DNA of 33,103 nucleotides from Thermoplasmata archaeon (GTDB taxonomy: Archaea; Thermoplasmatota; Thermoplasmata; Thermoplasmatales; Thermoplasmataceae), in NCBI GenBank assembly GCA_021797955.1, contig JAJZYV010000002.1, positions 1 to 33,103 on the forward strand. Direction: 5' to 3'. Position numbers and translations under genes: made by a program. Below, one piece after another: positions 24,507-31,656 of this stretch. The first letter of the stretch is position 1, and the number at the start of each line of letters is the position of its first letter. The notes below the pieces were generated by a model. The model made no database searches and was not told the origin of the DNA. It was given only the letters and a program-made list of their open reading frames with translations.

Positions 24507-25655
24507 TTATTCTATTCTCCTTCCCTGTAAATACTCCTTAATCAATGCATGGGCAATAAGAGTTTTTCTTATTTCTGTTGTTCCGGCCCCAATTTGGCCT
24601 AATATTGCATCCCTGTGCAACCTATTAATTCCTGTATCTTTTATATATCCAGCTCCTCCGTGTATCTGAATGGCATCGCGTGCGATTTCTTCAGATATCA
24701 GGGCAGAATATAGTATGGAGGATGCAGCGTCTTTTGCATTCATAGGATCCTCACTCACTTTTGAAAGCGAATCATAAGCAAGTAATCTGGCTGCCCTGTA
24801 TTTTGTGAACATCATTGCTATTTTATCCTGTATCATTTCAAACTTGTACAGAGATTCTCCGAACTGCTTTCGTTCAATCGAGTATGATATAGTCTCGTCT
24901 ATTGCCCTTCTCGAAAGTCCTATGAATATAAATGACAGAATGGCTCTTTCAGAATTCAGACCGCCTAAAATAATGGCTTTTCCCCCATTTTCTTTTCCTA
25001 TCAAACGGTTTTCCTGCAGTTTCAAATTGCTAAAGTATACTTCTCCCGTGGGAGACCCTCTCATTCCCATTTTGTCGAATTTCTTGCCTCTGGAGAATCC
25101 TTCGTCCGAACTGAGAACAACAAACGCTGAATGTGAATCTCCAGTCTTCGCGTATGTAAGGAAGAGATCCGAATATGGTGCATTTGTAATGTATGTCTTC
25201 GATCCATTAAGGACGAATTTTTTACCAATTTTTTCTGCTTTACTCTTCATGCTAAGTGCGTCGCTGCCTGAACTTGGCTCAGTTAGACCGAGAGAACCTA
25301 TCCATTCTCCGGAACAAAGCTTAGGAACAAATTCGTATCTTTGTTCCTCACTTCCATTTCGGAATAAATTATCCAGGGTTAGATTGCTGTGCGCTCCGTA
25401 GCTCAACGCTAAAGGCGGGGACGAATATCCCAGTTCTTCCTCTATAATTGCCTGCCCCATATATCCTAGACCCGTACCTCCAAATTCTTCCGGGATCGTC
25501 ATGCCAAGATATCCCATCTGGCCCATCTTCCTAAATATATCAATAGGAAAATAATCTTCCAGATCCATCTTGTTTGCTATGGGCTCAACGTATCGGGATA
25601 CAAACTCTCTGACGTTTTTTCTCAGTTCAGAATAGATCTGTTCCTTTTCATCCAT
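24507..25655 (-). CDS. Acyl-CoA dehydrogenase (isovaleryl-CoA dehydrogenase-like)
   Basis: 382 residues from the ATG at 25655, which has GGTGG seven bases upstream; a TTG eight codons earlier is less likely. FAD-dependent enzyme that desaturates acyl-CoA at C2-C3. LGLTEPSSGSDALSM and RKQFGESLYKFEMIQ are family signatures. The position that carries the catalytic Glu in medium-chain enzymes (the IYEGT region) reads IGAGT here, while GLNSERAIL retains a Glu where isovaleryl-CoA dehydrogenase has its base, so a branched-chain substrate is favoured. No electron-transfer flavoprotein genes are in the window. It follows acs by about 56 bp and precedes nmd3 by three. Confidence 0.88.
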   Translation of the reverse strand: MDEKEQIYSELRKNVREFVSRYVEPIANKMDLEDYFPIDIFRKMGQMGYLGMTIPEEFGGTGLGYMGQAIIEEELGYSSPPLALSYGAHSNLTLDNLFRNGSEEQRYEFVPKLCSGEWIGSLGLTEPSSGSDALSMKSKAEKIGKKFVLNGSKTYITNAPYSDLFLTYAKTGDSHSAFVVLSSDEGFSRGKKFDKMGMRGSPTGEVYFSNLKLQENRLIGKENGGKAIILGGLNSERAILSFIFIGLSRRAIDETISYSIERKQFGESLYKFEMIQDKIAMMFTKYRAARLLAYDSLSKVSEDPMNAKDAASSILYSALISEEIARDAIQIHGGAGYIKDTGINRLHRDAILGQIGAGTTEIRKTLIAHALIKEYLQGRRIE

Positions 25656-25711
25656 TAAATCCACCAGCCTTTTTAACAAAATAACCTTATTTATGGTTTA
25701 TAAGAAAGGGA

Positions 25712-27646
25712 CTATCTTCCTATCCCCTTTTTAAATTTTTCAATAGAGTCTCTGATCTCTCCGACGGAAGCTTCGTTCTCAAGAGTGCTGATGTCTCCAG
25801 GAACTTCATCCAGATATACTGCTTTTAAAAGGCGTCTCATTATCTTTCCGCTTCTAGTTTTGGGCAGGGAGTCGACTATATGGATTTCATCCGGAACGAG
25901 GATCGGGCCCATTGTATCTCGAATATCCTTTTTTAATTTCTCTGAAAGTCCCTCTTTCCTGATCCCTATCTTTGGAACTACAAAACTAACAATTGCTTCG
26001 CCCTTTATTGAATCCTTCCTTCCGATTACTGCAGCTTCAGATATTTCTCCACTTGCAACAAGAGCATCCTCAATTTCTATCGTACCTATTCTATGGCCAG
26101 AAACCTTAATGACTTCATCTGACCTTCCAAGAAGCCAGTAATAATTATCCTTATCTTTCATGGCATAGTCTCCGTTAAAATATATGCCTTCGAATCTTGA
26201 GAAATACACCGACTTATAACGTTCTGGATCTTCATGAATAGTGAGCATTAAGCCCGGCCAGGGTTTTTTTATGCAAATATATCCTTTCTCATTTATACCT
26301 ACCTCTTCCCCGTTTTCATCTAGGATAATAGGCTCTATTCCCGGCATTGGAAGTGTGGCAGATCCGGGTTTTAACAGCCCAATTCCAAGATTGGAGGAGG
26401 GACTGATCACGAATCCGCCCGTTTCGGTTTGCCAGTATGTATCTATTACTGGGCATCTCTTGTTTCCTATCACATTATAATACCATTCCCATGCCGCTGG
26501 ATTTATTGGTTCACCCACTGTTCCCAATTCCCTTAACGAAGAAAGGTCGTGCCTTTTAGGATAACTCTCTCCGTATCTCATTAGCATCCTTATGGCAGTT
26601 GGTGAGGTGTATAGGATATTTACAGCATACTTCTCGATTATTTGCCACATCCTGTCTGCCTCCGGATAATTTATTGCACCTTCATACATTATTGAAGTTA
26701 GGCCAAGTAGCAAAGGAGCGAAGATTATGTACGTGTGACCTGTAATCCAACCTATATCAGCAGCACACCACCATCTGTCATCTTCTGAAGGGTCAAAAGC
26801 CCACTTAAGTGTGTTTGCAGCCCACACTCCATATCCGCCCGTGCTATGAACCACTCCTTTGGGCTTCCCGGTGGTACCGGAGGTATAGAGAACAAATAGA
26901 GGATCATTTGAGTCCAGCCACTCAGGTTCAACAAAAGATGACTTTTCGGATGTGATCTCGTGATACCAGTAGTCTCTCCCCTCCTCCATCTCCACCTTGA
27001 TATCAACATGTTTTACAACTACACACTCCTCCACGGTTGGGCAATTCTCCAGTGCTTCGTCAACAATATTTTTTAATTGGATAATTTTTCCTCCACGTCT
27101 TCCACCATCAGCAGTTATAACCATTTTTGCCTTGATGTTGTTAATTCTTTCCGACAGTGCCTGAGAACCAAATCCCGAGAAAACAACTGAAAATACCGCT
27201 CCAATTCGTGAAGCCGCCAGCACTGCAACTACAGCTTCTATAATCATCGGGAGATATATCACAACTGTATCTCCCTTTACAATTCCCGAATCTCGCATGG
27301 CAAGAGCCATGGCATTTACTCTTTTCAAAAGACCATGATAAGTCACAATTTTTTCTTCTCCATTCTCGCCTACCCAGATTATAGCCGCCTTGTTCCTTCT
27401 AAAATTCTTAAGGTGCCTATCCAAAGCATTGTATGAAAGATTCAGTCTGCCCCCTACAAACCATTTGTAAAACGGTTTTTTTCTGTCATCAAGTACCTGA
27501 TTCCATTTTAAGTGCCAGTCGAGAATGTTTGCCTGCTCATTCCAAAATTCATTTGTATTTTCAATAGAGCTTTTGTAGAATCTTTCATATGTTCCTCTTT
27601 GAAATGAAAAGGAAGAATTTGTTGGCAGCGAGTGTTCTTCAGTCAT
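25712..27646 (-). CDS. acs: AMP-forming acetyl-CoA synthetase
   Basis: 644 residues, the standard Acs length. It activates acetate (or a close short-chain acid) with ATP and CoA through acetyl-AMP. The N-terminal Acs segment ending FVGGRLNLSYNALDRH, the AMP-binding loop LYTSGTTGKPKG (about 250), YWQTETGG with the second Trp of the acetate pocket kept, and LPKTRSGKIMRRLL (from 594) are clear. Lys601 in that last motif is the residue acetylated to switch the enzyme off in bacteria. The first Trp of the usual WWQTETGG pair is Tyr here, a small change in the acyl pocket. ATG at 27646. It leads an operon through acyl-CoA dehydrogenase to nmd3 and arcA. Confidence 0.95.
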   Translation of the reverse strand: MTEEHSLPTNSSFSFQRGTYERFYKSSIENTNEFWNEQANILDWHLKWNQVLDDRKKPFYKWFVGGRLNLSYNALDRHLKNFRRNKAAIIWVGENGEEKIVTYHGLLKRVNAMALAMRDSGIVKGDTVVIYLPMIIEAVVAVLAASRIGAVFSVVFSGFGSQALSERINNIKAKMVITADGGRRGGKIIQLKNIVDEALENCPTVEECVVVKHVDIKVEMEEGRDYWYHEITSEKSSFVEPEWLDSNDPLFVLYTSGTTGKPKGVVHSTGGYGVWAANTLKWAFDPSEDDRWWCAADIGWITGHTYIIFAPLLLGLTSIMYEGAINYPEADRMWQIIEKYAVNILYTSPTAIRMLMRYGESYPKRHDLSSLRELGTVGEPINPAAWEWYYNVIGNKRCPVIDTYWQTETGGFVISPSSNLGIGLLKPGSATLPMPGIEPIILDENGEEVGINEKGYICIKKPWPGLMLTIHEDPERYKSVYFSRFEGIYFNGDYAMKDKDNYYWLLGRSDEVIKVSGHRIGTIEIEDALVASGEISEAAVIGRKDSIKGEAIVSFVVPKIGIRKEGLSEKLKKDIRDTMGPILVPDEIHIVDSLPKTRSGKIMRRLLKAVYLDEVPGDISTLENEASVGEIRDSIEKFKKGIGR

Positions 27647-27741
27647 CTAGAGGAATTGCTTTAAACATATTTTACGTTTTCTGGATGTTGAATTTTTGAA
27701 AATTTATTAATAAAACTCTCAGTTCTCCGTAAGCTAATTTA

Positions 27742-27826
27742 TGCAAGGGATGGGATTCGAACCCACGAACGCCTACGCGACTGAATCTTAAGTCCAGCAC
27801 CTTTGGCCAAGCTCAGCAACCCTTGC
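27742..27826 (-). tRNA. tRNA-Leu (anticodon TAA)
   Basis: 85 bases on the minus strand with acceptor GCAAGGG/CCCTTGC, anticodon stem CTGGA/TTCAG and loop CTTAAGA (anticodon TAA), a long variable arm (TCGCGTAGGCGT), T stem GTGGG/CCCAT with loop TTCGAAT, and discriminator A. Class II shape and A73 are as expected for leucine. No intron, no encoded CCA. An AT-rich box (minus strand CATATTTTACATTAAAAT, about 27841-27858) lies upstream. Confidence 0.93.
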
Positions 27827-27887
27827 TTAACCCTGAAGTGATTTTAATGTAAAATATGTTTTCATTTATACATTCAATTTTCTAATC

Positions 27888-27899
27888 CTTTTATATACG
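27888..27899 (+). promoter_or_regulatory. A-box promoter of the 92-residue unknown / Lrp pair
   Basis: CTTTTATATACG is centred about 24 bp before the ATG at 27918. The downstream Lrp gene overlaps its neighbour, so both probably use this promoter. Confidence 0.55.
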
Positions 27900-27917
27900 G
27901 ATTATGAATAAGAGACC

Positions 27918-28196
27918 ATGGTATTTCAAGGAGGATTACCAGAAAATGGTGAAGTAGTAAATTTCGAGGTCGAAGAAGAACCTAAGTGGGTAAGAGTCAA
28001 ACTTGCAGACGGTTCTGTGCTCCAAATTAAAATGGAGATTGTTGCAATTCTGAGAGGAGGACACGATCCCAATACTGGCATGCCAATCTACATGGTGCAG
28101 GCTACAAATATTATAAGAATGAATCAGGTTCCAAAGGAACTGATTAAAAAAGACAATAAATCAGAAAAGAACACAAATGGTAACCTTTACAGATGA
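27918..28196 (+). CDS. Conserved-looking small protein of unknown function, 92 residues
   Basis: I do not recognise a named family. The protein is a small, probably beta-rich domain: an N-terminal segment with GGLPENGEVVNFEVEEE, a strand-like region WVRVKLADGSVLQIKMEIVA and then RGGHDPNTGMPIYMVQAT, followed by a charged tail KKDNKSEKNTNG. A glycine-, Asp- and Pro-rich turn (GGHDPNTGMP) in the middle suggests a ligand-binding or structural loop. No signal peptide or helix for the membrane. The ATG at 27918 fits the A-box. Its last 20 bases overlap the Lrp gene, so it may act with, or be controlled by, that regulator. Confidence 0.65.
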   Translation: MVFQGGLPENGEVVNFEVEEEPKWVRVKLADGSVLQIKMEIVAILRGGHDPNTGMPIYMVQATNIIRMNQVPKELIKKDNKSEKNTNGNLYR

Positions 28197-28599
28197 TAAA
28201 AAATCGGAAATAGACGCCCTTGATGAAAAAATACTTGAGATGCTGAGACTAAATAGTCGTTTTACAAACAATGCCATAGCTTCAGTGTTAAAGGTATCTG
28301 AGGGAACCATTCGAAGGAGGATCAGAATTCTCCAGGAAAAGAAAGTGATCAAAAGGTTTACCATTGAGACAAAAGACCAAAAGGAAGCGATAGTTCTCTT
28401 GAAGTACGATTTCAATATGAAAAGGGAAATCATGGAGACAATCTCAAAGGTATCAGGGGGAATTTATGAAGTTTCAGGTAAATCGGACCTCGCAATTGTA
28501 ATTCCATACCGTTCACTTGTTGAGTTGAACGAGATAATTGATAATATAAGGGATATAAAGGGAATAAAAAATTCGGAAACCATGATCAGGTTAAAGTGA
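28177..28599 (+). CDS. Lrp/AsnC-family transcription regulator
   Basis: 140 residues. The N-terminal winged helix-turn-helix (about 12-58) has LDEKILEMLRLNSRFTNNA, then IASVLKVSEGTIRRRI, the recognition helix with paired Arg residues. The C-terminal RAM domain (about 65-140) holds GGIYEVSGKSDLAIVIP, matching the ligand-sensing sheet of the feast/famine regulators, which usually answer to amino acids. The ATG at 28177 lies within the end of the preceding gene. Likely targets are unknown, though the many amino-acid genes in this window make one of them possible. No SD was seen for the coupled start. Confidence 0.85.
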   Translation: MVTFTDDKKSEIDALDEKILEMLRLNSRFTNNAIASVLKVSEGTIRRRIRILQEKKVIKRFTIETKDQKEAIVLLKYDFNMKREIMETISKVSGGIYEVSGKSDLAIVIPYRSLVELNEIIDNIRDIKGIKNSETMIRLK

Positions 28600-28666
28600 T
28601 TTTTAAGGAAATTTACGAAAGGGTATTAATCAGATTTAGTCCAATACCCTGTTTTAACACTTGATC
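28583..28666 (+). terminator. Nested inverted repeat, probable terminator or structured RNA after the Lrp gene
   Basis: AGGGTATT (28620-28627) pairs exactly with AATACCCT (28643-28650) around a 15-base loop, followed by GTTTTAAC. A second pair, GATCAGGTTAAA (28583-28594) and TTTAACACTTGATC (28653-28666), encloses it, with a bulge. The hairpin then T-run fits a terminator, but the outer arm reaching into the Lrp gene is more than a simple terminator needs. Confidence 0.4.
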
Positions 28667-28703
28667 TTCCGAGCAGAAAGCCCACTCCATCATGAAGGGA
28701 TGA

Positions 28704-28901
28704 ATGCGAAATATTAATATGCCGGAAAAAATATCCAAAAGAATACCACAGGGCATGTGGGAATTTAAGCCTGATAGGCTCATAAAAGAGTGGGGATACC
28801 AGCATCGGTGTTCTTTCCGAAACCATTTGAACGAGAGAACGTGTACCGATGAAATGGAAACCTTATTCTTCAAAGGTGGGTGGATGTCAGGAAACAAGTG
28901 A
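28704..28901 (+). CDS. Doubtful small ORF ahead of Alba, 65 residues
   Basis: The frame encodes a basic, Cys/Trp-containing peptide with GMWEFKPDRLIKEWGYQHRC in its centre. It ends seven bases before the alba ATG, as an operon gene would, but has no A-box at the expected distance and no family I know. The neighbouring frames also give protein-like pieces broken by stops, for example PVLTLDLPSRKPTPS ending at a TGA near 28695, so a decayed mobile or duplicated gene is a fair alternative. The rest of the 28600-28907 gap holds only the inverted repeat. Confidence 0.25.
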   Translation: MRNINMPEKISKRIPQGMWEFKPDRLIKEWGYQHRCSFRNHLNERTCTDEMETLFFKGGWMSGNK

Positions 28902-28907
28902 TTTACT

Positions 28908-29180
28908 ATGTCAGAAGAAAACAACATAATCTACGTGGGAAAAAAACCGACAATGAATTACGTTTTGGCAATTGTTACGCAATTTAATAACAATGTTGAT
29001 AAAATAGTTATTAAAGCAAGGGGTAAATCCATTAGCAAAGCGGTGGACATTGCAGAAATTACAAAAAACAAGTTCATTCTAGCTGCAAAGTATTCGAAAA
29101 TTAACATTGAAACTGAAAAAGTTCAAGGGGAAAGAGGAGAGTCAAACGTATCCTCAATCGAGATAACTCTTTCAAAGTAA
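28908..29180 (+). CDS. alba: Alba chromatin protein
   Basis: 90 residues, the normal Alba size. It coats DNA and RNA as a dimer. The conserved IIYVGKKPTMNYVLAI (7-22) contains Lys12/Lys13, equivalent to the nucleic-acid-binding and acetylated lysines of Sulfolobus Alba; IVIKARGKSISKAVDIAEI (33-51) and the hairpin region around ERGES follow. The ATG at 28908 has only a weak GTGAT upstream. A T-rich stretch after the stop (29181-29213) is the likely terminator. Confidence 0.93.
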   Translation: MSEENNIIYVGKKPTMNYVLAIVTQFNNNVDKIVIKARGKSISKAVDIAEITKNKFILAAKYSKINIETEKVQGERGESNVSSIEITLSK

Positions 29181-29213
29181 TTTTTTATTAATTCTTATCA
29201 AAGTTTTTCTTAA
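29181..29213 (+). terminator. Oligo-T terminator after alba
   Basis: The 33 bases after the alba stop include TTTTTTATTAATTC and AAGTTTTTCTT, typical of archaeal T-tract termination. Confidence 0.45.
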
Positions 29214-29255
29214 AAAACTTAAATTGCTATCCTGCCATTCAGACCTGTTGATTTA

Positions 29256-30236
29256 ATGTCGGAAGTTCTCAAAATTAGCGTTGACCTCACGGGCAGACTG
29301 GAGAAAATCAATAGAAGACTTTTACAGGTCATAGAATCTGATAATGTTCATCTAACTGAAATGGCAGATTACACAGTCTCGTCCGGTGGTAAGAGGCTCA
29401 GACCATTAATTGTATTACTTGTATATGAATTAAACACCAACGAATCATTGGAAAGAGCATTAAATCTTGCCGTAGCTTATGAAGTGATGCACACTGCAAG
29501 TTTAATTCACGATGATATTATCGATGAGGCACAGGAAAGGAGAGGAATGCCAAGCTTGCACAGAAAATTTGGCATGAATGACGCCATAGTTACGGGGGAC
29601 TACCTATTCTCTGTCGCCTACAGACTTGGGGCAAATTATGGCAGTGAAGTTTCTGATGTTGTTGCAACTGCCGCCAGAAAACTTGCAGAGGGGCAGATAG
29701 AAGAGTCTGTGAATCTTGGCAATTTCGATCTCGATGAAGAAACATATTTTAGGATCATTTCAAATAAGACTGCCTATTTCTTTGGGGCGGGTGCGAAGAC
29801 TGCGGCAATGATTGCAGGGTCGACTCAGGACGAGATAAGTAATATGTTTGACTTTGCGTATAACGTGGGCATGGCTTTCCAGATAGCAGACGATATCCTG
29901 GATATTGTTGGCAAGGAAGAATATACCGGTAAGCCGCCTTTTACTGATATAAAGCACAGTGCGCTCACTCTTCCAATAATTTATGCGCTGAAGAATGCTA
30001 AAGTTTCAGAAAAAGAACTCATAAAGGATCTTCTTGAGGGTAGGAAATCAGATGCAAAATCAATAGAGTCTGTGAAAGAGATTTTAATAAATACAGGTGC
30101 AGTTGATTATTGCGTTAAGAAGGCAGAAATGTTTATAGACAGGGCAATTGAATCGGAAAGATCCGCAAAGATGTCGCCAAATCTTCAAACACTATTCGAA
30201 ATAGCTTACAGCGTGGTAACCAGGATTAGGATTTAG
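29256..30236 (+). CDS. Geranylgeranyl-type prenyl diphosphate synthase
   Basis: 326 residues of the trans-isoprenyl diphosphate synthase family, which condenses isopentenyl diphosphate onto allylic primers; in archaea the product feeds ether-lipid synthesis. GGKRLRP (44-50) binds IPP, the first Asp-rich motif is HDDIID (85-90) and the second is FQIADDILD (about 207-215). The fifth residue before the first Asp-rich motif, which sets chain length, is Ala81 rather than the Phe or Tyr seen in short-chain enzymes, so a C20 or longer product is likely. ATG at 29256 with an AT-rich box at about 29210-29224. The ArsA-like gene starts on the base after its stop. Confidence 0.9.
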   Translation: MSEVLKISVDLTGRLEKINRRLLQVIESDNVHLTEMADYTVSSGGKRLRPLIVLLVYELNTNESLERALNLAVAYEVMHTASLIHDDIIDEAQERRGMPSLHRKFGMNDAIVTGDYLFSVAYRLGANYGSEVSDVVATAARKLAEGQIEESVNLGNFDLDEETYFRIISNKTAYFFGAGAKTAAMIAGSTQDEISNMFDFAYNVGMAFQIADDILDIVGKEEYTGKPPFTDIKHSALTLPIIYALKNAKVSEKELIKDLLEGRKSDAKSIESVKEILINTGAVDYCVKKAEMFIDRAIESERSAKMSPNLQTLFEIAYSVVTRIRI

Positions 30237-31400
30237 ATGACAAGAATTTTGTTATTCACAGGAAAAGGAGGTGTAGGCAAAACAAGTGTTTCTGCTGCTA
30301 CAGGATTAAGATGCGCTAATCTTGGCATGAAAACAATAGTTATATCAACAGACCCTGCACATAGCCTCAGAGACGCGTTTCAGGCCGAGATTGGAAATGA
30401 ACCCGTAGAGATTATGAAGAATCTGTACCTACAGGAGATAAGCGTTACTGAGGCAATCAAGAAGTACTGGGATAATTTGAAGTTATACTTAACTGCACTG
30501 ATGCGTTCTCAGGGGGTCGAAGGAATCGCGGCAGAAGAAATAGCCACTTTGCCAGGTTTTGATGAAGCCTCACAGTTGCTGTATATCCGACAGTATTTTA
30601 TTGAAGGCGAATACGATGTGATAATTATGGACACTGCTCCAACGGGAGAATCGCTTAAACTACTGTCATTTCCAGAGGCTTTTTCCTGGTATATGGAAAG
30701 AATTTTTCCAATAAGTAGAAAGACTGCCAAGTTGATCAGACCTCTAATCAAGCCGTTCCTTGGCGTCCCCATTCCGGACGATAAGGTTTTTGGAAGCATT
30801 GAACAGTTATATTCACAAATGGGTGAAGTCAAGAATATTTTATCAGACCCTGAAACTACAACAATAAGGCTCGTTTGTAATCCCGACAGAATGTCATTTA
30901 ACGAAACAAAGCGAGCGTACACCTATCTTCTAATGTACGGATATTTTGTTGATGCGCTGATTGTTAACAAGATATATGCTGAAGATACCGGCAATTTTTT
31001 GAAAAAATGGAGAAAGTCCCAATTGGAAATTTTAGGGGAAATCAATGATGCATTTGGAGATGTTCCCGTTTTGAAAATACCAATGAGCGCTAACGAACCC
31101 ACTGGGGTAAAACTGCTGGAGGAACTTGGTGACACTTTATATAATGGAAAAGATCCAATCGAATTCATGGTAAAAAGTGAACCCCCCGTAAAATTCCTGA
31201 GTGTTGAAAAAGGAAAATATATAAGTATCAAAGTACCGTTTGCAAACAAGAAAAATACAGATTTACACAACAGGGGAGGGGAGTTGGTTGTCCAGGTCGA
31301 TAACTGGAGAAGAGTATTCTTCCTGCCACAATCTATGAGCGACATGTCTCCAGTAAGCGCAGAATTTAATAACGGGCATTTGATAATTGAGATGAAGTAA
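30237..31400 (+). CDS. ArsA/Get3-type ATPase
   Basis: 387 residues. The deviant Walker A GKGGVGKTS (9-17) and the switch II region MDTAPTGESLKLL (about 131-143) place it in the ArsA/Get3 family of dimeric ATPases. Bacterial ArsA drives arsenite export, while Get3 and archaeal relatives deliver tail-anchored proteins to membranes. The arsenite-binding cysteine triad and the Get3 CxxC pair are not seen, so metal export is not supported; a targeting role is more likely. The last ~75 residues, ending RRVFFLPQSMSDMSPVSAEF, form an HSP20-like beta domain seen in some archaeal members. ATG directly after the prenyl synthase stop; a 67-residue gene follows one base later. Confidence 0.88.
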   Translation: MTRILLFTGKGGVGKTSVSAATGLRCANLGMKTIVISTDPAHSLRDAFQAEIGNEPVEIMKNLYLQEISVTEAIKKYWDNLKLYLTALMRSQGVEGIAAEEIATLPGFDEASQLLYIRQYFIEGEYDVIIMDTAPTGESLKLLSFPEAFSWYMERIFPISRKTAKLIRPLIKPFLGVPIPDDKVFGSIEQLYSQMGEVKNILSDPETTTIRLVCNPDRMSFNETKRAYTYLLMYGYFVDALIVNKIYAEDTGNFLKKWRKSQLEILGEINDAFGDVPVLKIPMSANEPTGVKLLEELGDTLYNGKDPIEFMVKSEPPVKFLSVEKGKYISIKVPFANKKNTDLHNRGGELVVQVDNWRRVFFLPQSMSDMSPVSAEFNNGHLIIEMK

Positions 31401-31401
31401 A

Positions 31402-31605
31402 ATGGTTGAAAAATCTATCGGAAAGAAAAATGGTAAATTCCATCTGGAAGTGGATATTGAGCTGCCTGAACTGAAGGAGTCAGCTGTGGATTTTGTGTCC
31501 ATTTTAAAATCAGCAGCTGAAGAGGTCGTCGAAACAGGGAAAAAAATATTGACAAAAATAGATGGCACATCTGAAAAGGAAATAAAGAAGATCAAAATAA
31601 AATAA
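31402..31605 (+). CDS. Small protein linked to the ArsA-type ATPase, 67 residues
   Basis: Not recognised. A Lys-rich start is followed by HLEVDIELPELKES and a helical stretch (about 28-50, SILKSAAEEVVETGKKI), ending with a basic tail KEIKKIKIK. No membrane helix, no cysteines. It begins one base after the ATPase stop, so the two are probably co-translated, and it may be an adaptor or client-binding subunit for that ATPase. That is inference from position only. Confidence 0.55.
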   Translation: MVEKSIGKKNGKFHLEVDIELPELKESAVDFVSILKSAAEEVVETGKKILTKIDGTSEKEIKKIKIK

Positions 31606-31656
31606 AGTCTTTAAAAAACACCACTACCGCTAATAAGGACGAATCAATTTCCAGAA

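Noticed and set aside
24805..25401. A 198-codon plus-strand frame
   Set aside because: Lies wholly antisense to the acyl-CoA dehydrogenase, whose motifs are unambiguous.
27904..27957. ATG at 27904 giving a 17-codon frame before the 92-residue protein
   Set aside because: Out of frame, no matching promoter distance, and more simply explained as chance next to the better ATG at 27918.
28613..28927. A 104-codon minus-strand frame between Lrp and Alba
   Set aside because: Overlaps the alba start, has no promoter, and its translation is not protein-like.
30237..31400. Arsenic-resistance ATPase ArsA in the strict sense
   Set aside because: No arsenite-binding cysteine triad and no arsB, arsR or arsC nearby; a Get3-like role is preferred.
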